DNA of 64,000 nt from Putridiphycobacter roseus (GTDB lineage: Bacteria > Bacteroidota > Bacteroidia > Flavobacteriales_D > Crocinitomicaceae), in assembly GCF_003234935.1 (NCBI RefSeq), contig NZ_QKSB01000002.1, positions 62,001-126,000 on the forward strand. The letters run 5' to 3'. The position numbers and the translations under genes were made by a program. The notes under the pieces are model-generated. The model was not told where the DNA came from and ran no database searches. It was given only the letters and a program-made list of their open reading frames with translations. This document shows positions 33,032 through 42,227 of this stretch, piece after piece. How positions within the stretch are numbered: the stretch's first letter is position 1; the number at the start of each line of letters is the position of its first letter.

Positions 33032-34756
33032 ATGAAATATACCATTACCTACCACAATCCACAAAACCAATACATAAAAATAAAAGCTGTATTTAACATT
33101 GCACAGAATGACAGTACAACTTTAAATTTTCCAGACTGGCGACCAGGAAGATATCAACTTGGTGACTTTGCTAAAAATGTAATTCAATTAAAAGTTTACG
33201 ATAAACTTAACACGCCACTAAAAACAAAAAAAACGAGTAAAAATACTTGGCAAGTCGATACGAACCATTCAGAAATCATATTTGTGGAATATTTATATTA
33301 TGCCGCAGAATTAAATGCAGGTTCTACCTATATAGATGAGCAACAACTATACGTTAACCCTGTAAATTGTTTAGTTTATATTATGGACCAACAAGGATTA
33401 CCTTGCTCATTGACGTTAAACATTCCAAAGGACTTTCAAATTGCATCAGGCATCCCATTTGTAAACAACACATTGCAAACACACGATTACCACGAATTGG
33501 TAGACACTCCTTTTATTGCATCACCTAGTCTTACTCATTTTGAATATAAAATTAAAGATTTAAATTTTCACCTCTGGATTCAAGGTGCCCATCAATTAAA
33601 TTGGGAACAAGTAAAAAAAGACTTTATTAAATTTACCACTGCACAGTTAAAAGCATTTGGAAGTTTTCCGGCCAAACAATATCACTTTTTATACCAACTT
33701 ACCCCTTATAAAACTTACCATGGTGTAGAGCATGCCAATTCAACTGTAATTGCTCTTGGACCAACCTATTCTATTATGCATGAATTGTATGATGATTTTT
33801 TAGGCGTAAGTTCACATGAGTTATACCACACTTGGAACATTAAAAATATTCGCCCAAAGGAAATGATGCCTTATGATTATAGTCAACCCAACTATTCGAA
33901 TTTAGGGTATGTAGCGGAAGGCGTTACCACTTATATGGGAGATTTATTTTTAAGTCTTTCTAAAGTTAAAACTTGGAATTGGTACCAAGCCGAACTGGAA
34001 AAATTAATTCAAAAACACATAGATAATTTTGGTCGATTTAACCACAGTGTTGCAGAATCGAGTTGGGATACTTGGTTAGATGGATATGTAAAAGGAGTAC
34101 CGAATAGAAAAGTATCTATTTACAATGAAGGGGCATTATTGGCTTTTATTACAGATATCAATATCCGTAATGAATCGGACAACAATTTAAGCTTACATGA
34201 CTTAATGCGGGAATTATACGTTTCTTTTGGTGAAAAAGAAATAGGATATACAGAGGAGGACTACATACAACTAGTCAATAAATATACCCAAGAGGCTATT
34301 CCTAACTTTTTTGAAAACTTTTATTACAAAGCCAACACTTACGAAAACTTAATTGTAGATGCACTTTTTAAATGTGGTTTAGAGTTAGATACTTTACCAA
34401 ACCCTTCTGCGGGAAGTAGAATGTTGGGAATAAAAACGCAATATATTAATAACGAAACCATAATTTCCGATATTTTCCCTGGCAGTACAGCCGAACTTGC
34501 CGGATTAATGATAGGCGATAAATTAATAGCAATCAATCAAATTCAAATTCAGAACAACTTAGACCGTTGGTTAGAATTTTATGAATTCAACAATATCCAA
34601 TTAAGCATTAGTAGAAGCGAAAGAATAATTGAAACTACTTGTCCAAATACTAACCGCACTTATTATCCTATTTGTGCCATTCGAAAAGTTAAAATTCCTT
34701 CTAATCTGCAGAAAAGAATATTTAAGAAATGGTGTGGATATAAATGGGATGTTTAA
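33032..34756 (+). CDS. M61 family metallopeptidase (glycyl aminopeptidase-like) with PDZ
   Basis: Zinc peptidase of 574 residues. The N-terminal beta domain (about 1-160) has LNFPDWRPGRYQLGDFAKNV, a family hallmark. The catalytic domain has GVEHANST, the zinc motif SSHELYHTWNIKNIRP (HExxH, about 262-266) and the downstream Glu in YVAEGVTTYMGDLFL. Residues about 460-545 form a PDZ domain (DIFPGSTAELAGLMIGDKLIAINQ). M61 enzymes include the Sphingomonas glycyl aminopeptidase; the natural substrate here is not evident. No signal peptide is seen, so it is probably cytoplasmic. A small membrane protein gene follows after 9 bases. Confidence 0.87.
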   Translation: MKYTITYHNPQNQYIKIKAVFNIAQNDSTTLNFPDWRPGRYQLGDFAKNVIQLKVYDKLNTPLKTKKTSKNTWQVDTNHSEIIFVEYLYYAAELNAGSTYIDEQQLYVNPVNCLVYIMDQQGLPCSLTLNIPKDFQIASGIPFVNNTLQTHDYHELVDTPFIASPSLTHFEYKIKDLNFHLWIQGAHQLNWEQVKKDFIKFTTAQLKAFGSFPAKQYHFLYQLTPYKTYHGVEHANSTVIALGPTYSIMHELYDDFLGVSSHELYHTWNIKNIRPKEMMPYDYSQPNYSNLGYVAEGVTTYMGDLFLSLSKVKTWNWYQAELEKLIQKHIDNFGRFNHSVAESSWDTWLDGYVKGVPNRKVSIYNEGALLAFITDINIRNESDNNLSLHDLMRELYVSFGEKEIGYTEEDYIQLVNKYTQEAIPNFFENFYYKANTYENLIVDALFKCGLELDTLPNPSAGSRMLGIKTQYINNETIISDIFPGSTAELAGLMIGDKLIAINQIQIQNNLDRWLEFYEFNNIQLSISRSERIIETTCPNTNRTYYPICAIRKVKIPSNLQKRIFKKWCGYKWDV

Positions 34757-34765
34757 ATTTGATTT

Positions 34766-35332
34766 ATGGCATTGGTAAGATTTGACGAGAAAACTTTAGT
34801 TCAAAAAATTAAAACGTTTATAATTGGGAATGAAAAACCAAATTGGTTCACAAGGCTTTCTGTTTTGATTGGCTTTGCAATTTGGTTTTACTATGCCATT
34901 TGGCATACCCTTATCTTTTTATCAATTGCATTTATCGACCAATTAAAGAATCCGGATTTGATCCGGGAAACTTACGGGAAAATTGGTGGTAAATACAGTT
35001 TTAACATTAGGTACCAAGATATGAATTGGCTTACCATTGATGTTATTTACATACATGCTATTGTAGTATTATTACTATTGTTAATCTCTCTTGCCGGTCT
35101 TGTTTTAATTTACCGTCGAAAAAAATGGGGCTACATCATTTATTTTATAGGAAACCTAAGTATCATTCTATTTTCTTTCTTTTTTTTAGGAGCTGCCTAT
35201 TTTGAAGAACAAATCAGTTATTTCGACAAAATCATGTTCTTAGTCGTGACTATTTATTTTCTAATTGGCATGTTTTTTTTAAAGAACACCAAGGCTACTG
35301 AAAACCCCCTTAAGCCGCAAACGCAACAATAG
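34766..35332 (+). CDS. Four-helix integral membrane protein, unknown function
   Basis: Integral membrane protein of 188 residues that I do not recognise. Four hydrophobic helices are visible: about residues 28-55 (LSVLIGFAIWFYYAIWHTLI region), 92-115 (IVVLLLLLISLAGLVLIY), 121-147 and 153-172. A short polar loop of about 35 residues separates helices 1 and 2, and the tail after helix 4 is polar (KATENPLKPQTQQ). It starts 9 bases after the M61 peptidase gene and so is probably co-transcribed. Its last 23 bases overlap the 3' end of the ridA gene on the other strand. No catalytic or transporter signature is present. Confidence 0.65.
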   Translation: MALVRFDEKTLVQKIKTFIIGNEKPNWFTRLSVLIGFAIWFYYAIWHTLIFLSIAFIDQLKNPDLIRETYGKIGGKYSFNIRYQDMNWLTIDVIYIHAIVVLLLLLISLAGLVLIYRRKKWGYIIYFIGNLSIILFSFFFLGAAYFEEQISYFDKIMFLVVTIYFLIGMFFLKNTKATENPLKPQTQQ

Positions 35333-35693
35333 AGATTTCAACATTTACATCACGCGGCAGTTTTGCCACTTGCACAGTTTCCCTTGCTGGGTAATTTTCG
35401 GTAAAAAAAGTGGCGTACACTTGGTTTACACGATCAAAGTCATCCATGTTTTTTAAAAAGATACTGACCTTAACCACATCCGAAAACTCAAGTCCAGCAG
35501 CTTTTAATACCGCCTTTAAATTTAGCATCACTCGCTTAGTTTCCAAATCTATGTCGTCTATTTCCAATAAACCACTATTTGGATTAATTGCAATTTGTCC
35601 ACTACTGTATAAAACACCGTTAACTTTAATTGCTTGACTATATGGACCTATAGCCGCAGGTGCGTCTGCAGTTTGAATAATTTCCTTCTTCAT
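35310..35693 (-). CDS. ridA: RidA family enamine/imine deaminase
   Basis: Small trimeric hydrolase of 127 residues, the usual size, that clears reactive 2-aminoacrylate and other enamines made by PLP enzymes. It opens with TADAPAAIGPYSQAIKVNG and GQIAINPNSG, and ends with the signature YPARETVQVAKLPRDVNVEI, which includes the substrate-binding Arg (in ARETV) and Glu (in VEI). All active-subfamily residues therefore appear present. The 3' end overlaps the membrane protein gene on the plus strand by 23 bases. No partner PLP enzyme is adjacent; the racemases in this window are 28 kb away. Confidence 0.9.
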   Translation of the reverse strand: MKKEIIQTADAPAAIGPYSQAIKVNGVLYSSGQIAINPNSGLLEIDDIDLETKRVMLNLKAVLKAAGLEFSDVVKVSIFLKNMDDFDRVNQVYATFFTENYPARETVQVAKLPRDVNVEISIVAFAA

Positions 35694-35718
35694 AATAAAA
35701 TGGAATAAATAAAAAGAA

Positions 35719-35726
35719 TATTTTTG
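35719..35726 (+). promoter_or_regulatory. -7 promoter box for the amidotransferase gene
   Basis: TATTTTTG fits TAnnTTTG. It overlaps the first possible TTG start (35724), which makes that start unlikely and supports TTG 35745. Confidence 0.5.
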
Positions 35727-35744
35727 TCAAAAATAACATTTAAA

Positions 35745-36314
35745 TTGAAAGTACTACTCATTGATAATTACGATTCCTTTACCTATAATATAGTCCACTA
35801 TTTAGAAGGGGTATCTCCAAACGTATTGGTAGATGTATTTTACAATGATCAGATTCCATTTGACAAGCTAGACCAATACGATAAAATTGTACTTTCCCCT
35901 GGTCCGGGCTTACCAAAAGATGCTGGAGATTTGTTTAAACTGATTCAATTAACCGTGAATCAAAAGCCTATACTAGGTATTTGTCTTGGATTTCAGGCCT
36001 TGGTTGAATTTTATGGTGGCGAAATCTATAACCAAGATGAAGTAAAGCATGGCATTGCGGAATACTGTTTATTTGACATAGAAAGTAAACTTTTTCAACA
36101 AACCCCCAACCGTTTTAAAGTGGGACTATACCATTCTTGGGCAGCAAGAAAAGAAAACTTCCCGACAAACTTAAAAATAAATGCTACTTCTGAAAAAGGT
36201 GTCATTATGGGCTTTGAACATATGAATCAAGCCGTTTACGGGGTTCAATTTCACCCGGAATCAATTTTAACAGAAAATGGACATCAAATTTTCAAGAATT
36301 ATTTGGCGGGATAA
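35745..36314 (+). CDS. Anthranilate/aminodeoxychorismate synthase glutaminase subunit (TrpG/PabA-like)
   Basis: Class I glutamine amidotransferase of 189 residues that supplies ammonia to a chorismate-using partner for tryptophan or folate. It starts at TTG 35745, giving KVLLIDNYDSFTYNIVHYL, the family's normal opening; no ATG is available. The oxyanion stretch is LSPGPGLPKDAG, the nucleophile Cys lies in LGICLGFQALVEFYGG, and the catalytic His/Glu in YGVQFHPESILTENG. The residue two after LG in the Cys loop is Phe, where TrpG/PabA usually have His (GHQ). No trpE or pabB neighbour is present, so pabA and trpG cannot be told apart and the protein may serve both pathways. Confidence 0.85.
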   Translation: MKVLLIDNYDSFTYNIVHYLEGVSPNVLVDVFYNDQIPFDKLDQYDKIVLSPGPGLPKDAGDLFKLIQLTVNQKPILGICLGFQALVEFYGGEIYNQDEVKHGIAEYCLFDIESKLFQQTPNRFKVGLYHSWAARKENFPTNLKINATSEKGVIMGFEHMNQAVYGVQFHPESILTENGHQIFKNYLAG

Positions 36315-36765
36315 AAAAACTTTTGTAATTTTATACTATAGGTTAATCATATAAATTATGCACTATAACCTTAGCTTTTATTAGCGCCCATGTAGTACAA
36401 TTTTGGTTCTTAACGTTTTTTATTTTAGAGTCAACTCAACAAACCTGAAGACAGGCCAAAACTGCGCAAGCAGTCACATTAGTGTTAACATTGGAAGTCT
36501 GACCTTTTTTGGTAGCTCTACACCTTGTTATTTAGAAGGATCTCTGAATTCCACACTACATGGGTTTTTTTTCTCTCCAAAACAACCTTTCTTACCAAAT
36601 TTACGCATGTACCATTAAGTATATGCAACACGCCAACTATTAATCACTTAACAAATTGGTATAAGTTTTTTAATAATGGTAACTATTTTCTTAAAAAACC
36701 TAATAATTATTCTTTAAATTAGCAACCCTATATAAAAAACTACGTTTACCAAAAAACGATATATT
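36315..36765. other. Intergenic region without a clear gene
   Basis: I see no credible gene in these 451 bases. Two short open frames overlap here (36403-36618 and 36525-36722), but they lack family resemblance and have Phe/Pro-rich, noncoding-like composition. The last 60 bases are strongly AT-rich and should hold the promoter of the large surface-protein gene. A perfect TAnnTTTG box is not visible near the start. Confidence 0.5.
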
Positions 36766-39700
36766 ATGAAGTCTTTAAAATTCGCAATTTTTAGCATTCT
36801 CTTTCTCTTTATAGGAGGGAATTATGCATTTGCCTCACACGTTTCCGGAGGTAACATTAGTTATGTTTATACTGGTCTGCCAAACACTTATACATTCACC
36901 CTATCGTTGTATAGAGATTGTTCAGGTGCAGCAGCGCCTACTCAAAATGGTTCAGCAGCACCTAATTTAAATTTTTCTAGTGACTGTGGTGGTTTTAAAT
37001 TAGAAGCAGCACCTAACTTTTTAGTCGAAGAAATTTCTGCTGTAGATACTTCACAGTGTCCAGGAACAACAGTTTGTCAAGGTGGAAATATTCCTGGTAT
37101 GCAATTATACCAATACCAAGTTACAGTTACTTTGGATCCTCCCTGTGATGCATGGACAGTTTCCTATACATTAAATGCGAGAAATGGCTCTGTAAATTCT
37201 AATGGAGGATCGTTTTATGTTGAAACAATTTTAAATACTTCTTCATTCCCTACTAATTCATCTCCATCACTGCAATGGACAGCTAATAATGGCTTTGACC
37301 CTATTCCTTATGGTTGTATTAATAGCCCTAAGTTCTATGCTTTAAATGTCGTGGAGCTTGATGGTGATTCGCTTGTCTTTTCATTGATAAATCCGCAAAG
37401 TGGACCAGGAAATCTAATCCCCTTTTCAAGCCCAGCATATACTGTTGGAGCACCAATTCCATTAATGAATTTAGACCCAAATACAGGATTAATGTCATTT
37501 ACAGCAAATATAGCTGGTAACTATGTGGTAACTATTTTAATTGAAGAGTTTGATGTTAATGGTAATTTAATTGGCTCCATGATGCATGACTTTCAGTTTG
37601 TGGTTGAGATTTGTACAAACAATTCACCCGTCGCCCCAAATAGTGTCGTCAACTATTCCAGTATTAATACCAATGCAAATTTAGATACTATTAATAATAT
37701 TATATCCATGTGTGCGGGAGACGCTTTCTGTTTTGACTTAACATTTACAGATCCTGATGGAGATGAAATTCAACTATATTCAAATGTGTTAGACATTTTA
37801 CCAAATGCAACATTTACGACCAATAGTACTTCTTTGGATACCATTACAGGAACGGTATGTTGGACATATCAACCTGGTTATTCTGGTTCAATTATTAATA
37901 TAACTGCGAATGAATTGATTTGTATACCTGGTTCAGCGACATTCTCTATTGAGTTAGATATTCCACCAGCATTAAATTTAAGTCCTGATGATTCCATTTG
38001 TGGGAATCAAACGGCTCAAATATTAGCTTCGGGTCAAGGCCCTTTAACTTGGAGTGTCCTTTCGGGTGACCCTATGGTTATTGGCGGGAATTTCTCTTGT
38101 CAAAATTGTACTAACCCAGTAGCAACTCCAACAATAACTACCACCTATCTTTTAGAAGACGCATCTAGTTGTTTCTTAACAGATACAGTAACGATTAAAG
38201 TAGCCGACAATTATGGTGACATTCACGCAGATATTTTTACACCTGACACCTCTATTTGTTTATGGGACTGTGTAGATGTAGATGGTTTTGCTGAAGAAGA
38301 TTATACAGGTTCTTATACCTACCCATGGAGTCCGACATGTAACACTTTTTATGCAGCTGGACAACAAAATGCAAGATGTAGTTTATTTGTAGTAGCTCAA
38401 GGGGGCTTACCAACTATCCTTCCTGGCTCTATAGCCGAGGTTTGTATTACAATCACACAAGGAAATGTAAATGATATTGATGTATACTTAAATGCTCCAG
38501 GCGGTTTTGGTCAATTTCCATTAACCTTGAGTAATGGTGGTACGAGTTCAAATTACAACAATACTTGTTTTAGAGTAGGAGCTACCACACCTATTAGTGG
38601 GCCATCCGGTTTTGCACCATTCCCTACACCACTTGGTGGATGGTTACCAGACGGTGGACCGTTAGAAACAGCATTAGTAGGCGCACCAGTTCAAGGATTT
38701 TGGTCAATAGAAGTTGACCATAATAACGCTACAAATTCACCTGGAACAATTTCTAGTTGGACCATTGAATTTATTGAACCATTTAGTTTTCCTATTGCAG
38801 CTTCATTCTTCGCTTGGGATAATCAAGATGGAATGCCTGCAACCTCTAGTATAGATCCTACTGTTTGCCCTCAAGTTGGTGGACAGTATGTTTTAACAGC
38901 ATATAATATTGATTACTGTTTCACAACAGATACTATTAACATTAACCTACACCCTTTACCAGATGCTGGTAACGATACTACGGTTCAAGTTTGTTTAGAA
39001 ACTGGTATGATTGATTTGTTTGATTATTTAGGTGGTACACCATTGAATGTTGGGACATGGGAAGATGTTAATGGCAACCCTGTAAATCCTTTAATAAATT
39101 CTAATAATGTTTTAGATTCTTTACCTTATTTATATGTTGCGGAATCTGTCAATGGTTGTTTAGACTCTGCTTACTTAACCGTGGATATTATTGAAGTAAT
39201 AATTGATAACACTACTACTCTTGATGCATCTTGTTTTACATTTTGTGATGGAGAAATTACCACTATATCTTCTAACGCTACCCATTACGGTATAGATAAT
39301 GGTCCATTGGTAACGGTAAATGTATTTGACAGTTTATGCCAAGGCATTTATGACATGCAAGCATATTATGAATTGCCAGATGGTGCTTTCTGTAGTGCAA
39401 ATGCACCAGGTATTACAATTGGAGAACCGGATAAATTAATCATTGATTCTTATATTGCTACAGGAAGTAACGGAAACGAATTAGTGGTAACAAATCCACA
39501 TCTTCCAAATGCAAACTATTCTATTACTTTGTGTAAAGAAAATAAGTTAACTAGTTCAGCGGTTGGTCTGGGTGGTAATCCTGCAGGAATATATGCTTTC
39601 AATTGGTATATGGATAACAATTTCGCCGGTAGTGGTACGCCATTTATTGCACAATCAAACCAAGATGGTCAAGCTTATGTAGTATTGAACGACGGCATTT

Positions 39701-40575
39701 GTCCAGCAGATACCGCATTTTATTCAATTCTTCACCCTGCTGATTTAGTACCTGTATTGAAAACATCTGCTAATGGATGTATTGATTTAGATGTTCAATT
39801 TACAGATAACACGGTACAAGTTCCAGGTGTAAATTATTCTATTACTTGGGAAATATCTAACGGACACTCACTTTATATCGGTCAAAACCTTAGCGGTAAC
39901 CAAGCATTAAACTATACTTTTTATGATGCTGGCATATATGATGTAACCATGATATTAAAATCGTCTGATGCTTGTGTGTACACCACACAATACCCAAGTG
40001 AAATTGAAGCATATGGTCCTCCAAAAGTAGCTTTCACCCCTAGCCCATCACAAATTTCTGTGTACGAACCAATGGCTAATATGGTGAATTTAACTAGCGG
40101 CGGTTTAGATAACTCTTATGCATGGAAGTTTGGTTCATTATCAAGTCTACCAAACGGTACAGATGAATTTGAACCAACGATAAGTTACCCTGATGGAATA
40201 CCTGGAAAATACCCAATAGAATTAACTGCGACGAACGACAAAAATTGTTCTGCTACAGCTTATGGTGAATTACAAATTATTAATGATGTAAATATATTTG
40301 CTCCAAATGCATTTACACCAGAAGGTAACAATTACAACGATAACTGGAGAGTGTTTATATCAGGAATTGACATCTATGACTTTAAGTTGACTATCTACAA
40401 TAGATATGGCGAAATCGTATGGCAATCTTATGATTCAGAAGCTACATGGAACGGAACTTATGGTAACAATGGAGAATATGTACTTGACGGAACTTATCCT
40501 TGGATTGTAACTGCAAAAGATGCAATTGATGATACAGTTTACGAATTTAAAGGGGCTGTTAATATTCTGAAATAG
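36766..40575 (+). CDS. Gliding-type surface protein with P-domain and PKD-like domains (T9SS type B)
   Basis: Secreted protein of 1269 residues with signal peptide ending FASHVSGG, an opening shared by many Bacteroidota surface proteins. Residues 25-310 contain Cys-rich Ig-like strands (YVYTGLPNTYTFTLSLYRDC and similar). About 540-680 matches a proprotein convertase P-domain: VCITITQGNVNDIDVYLNAP, GTSSNYNNTCFR and QGFWSIEVDHNNATNSPGTI. Later segments (about 1000-1170) are PKD-like (ALNYTFYDAGIYDVTMIL and PGKYPIELTATNDKNC). The final 90 residues are a gliding-motility type sorting domain (NIFAPNAFTPEGNNYNDNW to VLDGTYPWIV, FKGAVNILK). It is a likely adhesin or surface-layer filament; the ligand is unknown. 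Confidence 0.83.
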   Translation: MKSLKFAIFSILFLFIGGNYAFASHVSGGNISYVYTGLPNTYTFTLSLYRDCSGAAAPTQNGSAAPNLNFSSDCGGFKLEAAPNFLVEEISAVDTSQCPGTTVCQGGNIPGMQLYQYQVTVTLDPPCDAWTVSYTLNARNGSVNSNGGSFYVETILNTSSFPTNSSPSLQWTANNGFDPIPYGCINSPKFYALNVVELDGDSLVFSLINPQSGPGNLIPFSSPAYTVGAPIPLMNLDPNTGLMSFTANIAGNYVVTILIEEFDVNGNLIGSMMHDFQFVVEICTNNSPVAPNSVVNYSSINTNANLDTINNIISMCAGDAFCFDLTFTDPDGDEIQLYSNVLDILPNATFTTNSTSLDTITGTVCWTYQPGYSGSIINITANELICIPGSATFSIELDIPPALNLSPDDSICGNQTAQILASGQGPLTWSVLSGDPMVIGGNFSCQNCTNPVATPTITTTYLLEDASSCFLTDTVTIKVADNYGDIHADIFTPDTSICLWDCVDVDGFAEEDYTGSYTYPWSPTCNTFYAAGQQNARCSLFVVAQGGLPTILPGSIAEVCITITQGNVNDIDVYLNAPGGFGQFPLTLSNGGTSSNYNNTCFRVGATTPISGPSGFAPFPTPLGGWLPDGGPLETALVGAPVQGFWSIEVDHNNATNSPGTISSWTIEFIEPFSFPIAASFFAWDNQDGMPATSSIDPTVCPQVGGQYVLTAYNIDYCFTTDTININLHPLPDAGNDTTVQVCLETGMIDLFDYLGGTPLNVGTWEDVNGNPVNPLINSNNVLDSLPYLYVAESVNGCLDSAYLTVDIIEVIIDNTTTLDASCFTFCDGEITTISSNATHYGIDNGPLVTVNVFDSLCQGIYDMQAYYELPDGAFCSANAPGITIGEPDKLIIDSYIATGSNGNELVVTNPHLPNANYSITLCKENKLTSSAVGLGGNPAGIYAFNWYMDNNFAGSGTPFIAQSNQDGQAYVVLNDGICPADTAFYSILHPADLVPVLKTSANGCIDLDVQFTDNTVQVPGVNYSITWEISNGHSLYIGQNLSGNQALNYTFYDAGIYDVTMILKSSDACVYTTQYPSEIEAYGPPKVAFTPSPSQISVYEPMANMVNLTSGGLDNSYAWKFGSLSSLPNGTDEFEPTISYPDGIPGKYPIELTATNDKNCSATAYGELQIINDVNIFAPNAFTPEGNNYNDNWRVFISGIDIYDFKLTIYNRYGEIVWQSYDSEATWNGTYGNNGEYVLDGTYPWIVTAKDAIDDTVYEFKGAVNILK

Positions 40576-40596
40576 CAACAGAAAAAGTATCCAATG

Positions 40597-40630
40597 AAAA
40601 AAGGCAGTGTTTAAAAACACTGCCTTTTTT
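40597..40630 (+). terminator. Rho-independent terminator
   Basis: AAAAAAGGCAGTGTTT (40597-40612) pairs with AAACACTGCCTTTTTT (40615-40630) around two bases of loop in the full pairing. It ends the surface-protein gene. The next 255 bases are AT-rich with no gene. Confidence 0.9.
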
Positions 40631-40885
40631 AATAATAAATAATAAATTAGAACTGATGAAATTCTTAATCTTACCGCAAGATAATATAATTTAATTAATA
40701 ACTATTCATTTAAGTCAATACTTTATTGACACTAAATTGTTATATCGCTCTATAAAAATGCCTTAACCTTAATAAAAAATTAAAATAAATAAAACAAGAA
40801 AGTTATATATCAAACTAAAACCTTGTTTACACACTTTTAAAAAATCAAGATCAGCCTCCCAAACTAAATACTGTTGTTTTACTGT

Positions 40886-41917
40886 TTATTTTTTAAACTT
40901 TAAATTTTCTGATCGCCCTTTTTTATAGATTTTATTACTTGCAAAAGCACCTTTTCTTAATTCTTTTTGTTCTTCAAAAGAAAGTGCTATGATTGATTTA
41001 CAATCATCCGAACAGCAATTATTCATTTTTTCGGCACAACTTTTACATTGAATAAAAAGTAAATGGCAAGCCATATTTTCACAATTCGTATGGGTATCAC
41101 AAGGTTCTCCACATTGATGACAATTTGAAATAATATCACTACTTATTTCTTCGGCCAACCTATGATCAAAGACAAAGTTTTTTCCTAGAAATTGATTTTC
41201 AAGTCCTTCTTCTTTCACTTGGCGAGTATATTCAATAATACCACCTTCTAATTGAAAAACATTTTTAAAGCCCTTGTGTTTATAATAAGCACTTGCTTTT
41301 TCACAGCGAATTCCACCAGTACAATACATGACCAGATTCTTACCCTCTTTATCTTTTTCTAAATCTGCTTCTATGATATCCAATGAATCTCGGAAAGTAT
41401 CTACATCTGGGGTGATTGCCCCTTTAAAATGACCGATTTCACTTTCATAATGGTTTCTCATATCCACACAAACAGTGTTTTCATCCGCTATCATTTCGTT
41501 AAATTCCTTCGCACCCAAATGTTTCCCAATATTGGTAACATCAAAAGTACTATCATTAAGTCCATCCGCCAATATTTTATTTCTCACTTTTACTTTCAAC
41601 TTTAAAAATGATTTATTGTCTTGTTCAACCGCTATATTAAGCCGAACATCATTTAAGAAAGAGATACTTTCTAAATGTGCTTTAAAAGCATTAAAATTTT
41701 CGGCAGGAACAGATAACTGCGCATTTATTCCTTCATGGGCTACATAAATTCGACCTAAAACGTCTAATTGATCCCAATTAATGAATAAATGATCCCTAAA
41801 GATTTGTGGATTTCCAATGTTTGCGTACTGATAGAAAGAGATAGTCATCCTATCTTTTCCAGCTTCTTCAATTAAAGCGGCTCTTTCTTTAGCACTTAGT
41901 TTATTATACAGTTGCAT
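40886..41917 (-). CDS. trhO: tRNA uridine(34) hydroxylase (rhodanese-related)
   Basis: TrhO/YceA-type enzyme of 343 residues that hydroxylates U34 of certain tRNAs as a step to cmo5U or mo5U. An N-terminal acylphosphatase-like domain (about 25-120: ISFYQYANIGNPQIFRDHLF, GRIYVAHEGINAQLSV) precedes the rhodanese domain (about 130-245: CVDMRNHYESEIGHFKGA and the active loop MYCTGGIRCEKASAYYKHKG). The C-terminal 80 residues hold a Cys-rich segment (CHQCGEPCDTHTNCEN, then CKSCAEKMNNCC) that probably binds zinc, and a basic tail. It has no close same-strand neighbour. Confidence 0.9.
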   Translation of the reverse strand: MQLYNKLSAKERAALIEEAGKDRMTISFYQYANIGNPQIFRDHLFINWDQLDVLGRIYVAHEGINAQLSVPAENFNAFKAHLESISFLNDVRLNIAVEQDNKSFLKLKVKVRNKILADGLNDSTFDVTNIGKHLGAKEFNEMIADENTVCVDMRNHYESEIGHFKGAITPDVDTFRDSLDIIEADLEKDKEGKNLVMYCTGGIRCEKASAYYKHKGFKNVFQLEGGIIEYTRQVKEEGLENQFLGKNFVFDHRLAEEISSDIISNCHQCGEPCDTHTNCENMACHLLFIQCKSCAEKMNNCCSDDCKSIIALSFEEQKELRKGAFASNKIYKKGRSENLKFKK

Positions 41918-42194
41918 GCTATATTAATATTTAAGATTAAAGTTTTGCAAATATACAGCGATTTTTTAAATAATGAAATCCCAGAAAAAAAATCCTAGGT
42001 TACCTCTCACCTTATTAGCAAGACTGTAGGTCTGTTATTTCATTAATATAATGGGTGGTATTAAGGAAAATTCAAGTATTATCTTTAAAAGTACAAAGGC
42101 CTACTATAAGGGAGAAATACATTAAAATCAAAACAAATTTGAATTGAAGCACGGATAATTGGACAATGACAAAGCTAATCTGATAGAAATATTT

Positions 42195-42202
42195 TATCTT
42201 TG
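42195..42202 (+). promoter_or_regulatory. -7 promoter box for the paa operon
   Basis: TATCTTTG lies 25 bases before the paaA ATG at 42228. It falls inside the extra N-terminal codons that an upstream in-frame start at 42159 would add, so that start is rejected. The 280 bases before it hold no gene; no PaaR-type palindrome was evident by eye. Confidence 0.55.
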
Positions 42203-42227
42203 CCTACTACCATTAATATATAGCATT

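Noticed and set aside
36403..36722. Overlapping open frames of 71 and 65 codons before the large surface-protein gene
   Set aside because: They have no family resemblance and Phe/Pro-rich noncoding-like composition, with no promoter box or leader.
42159..42227. Upstream in-frame start for paaA adding 23 residues
   Set aside because: The extension is hydrophobic and unlike PaaA, and it overlaps a perfect -7 promoter box at 42195-42202.
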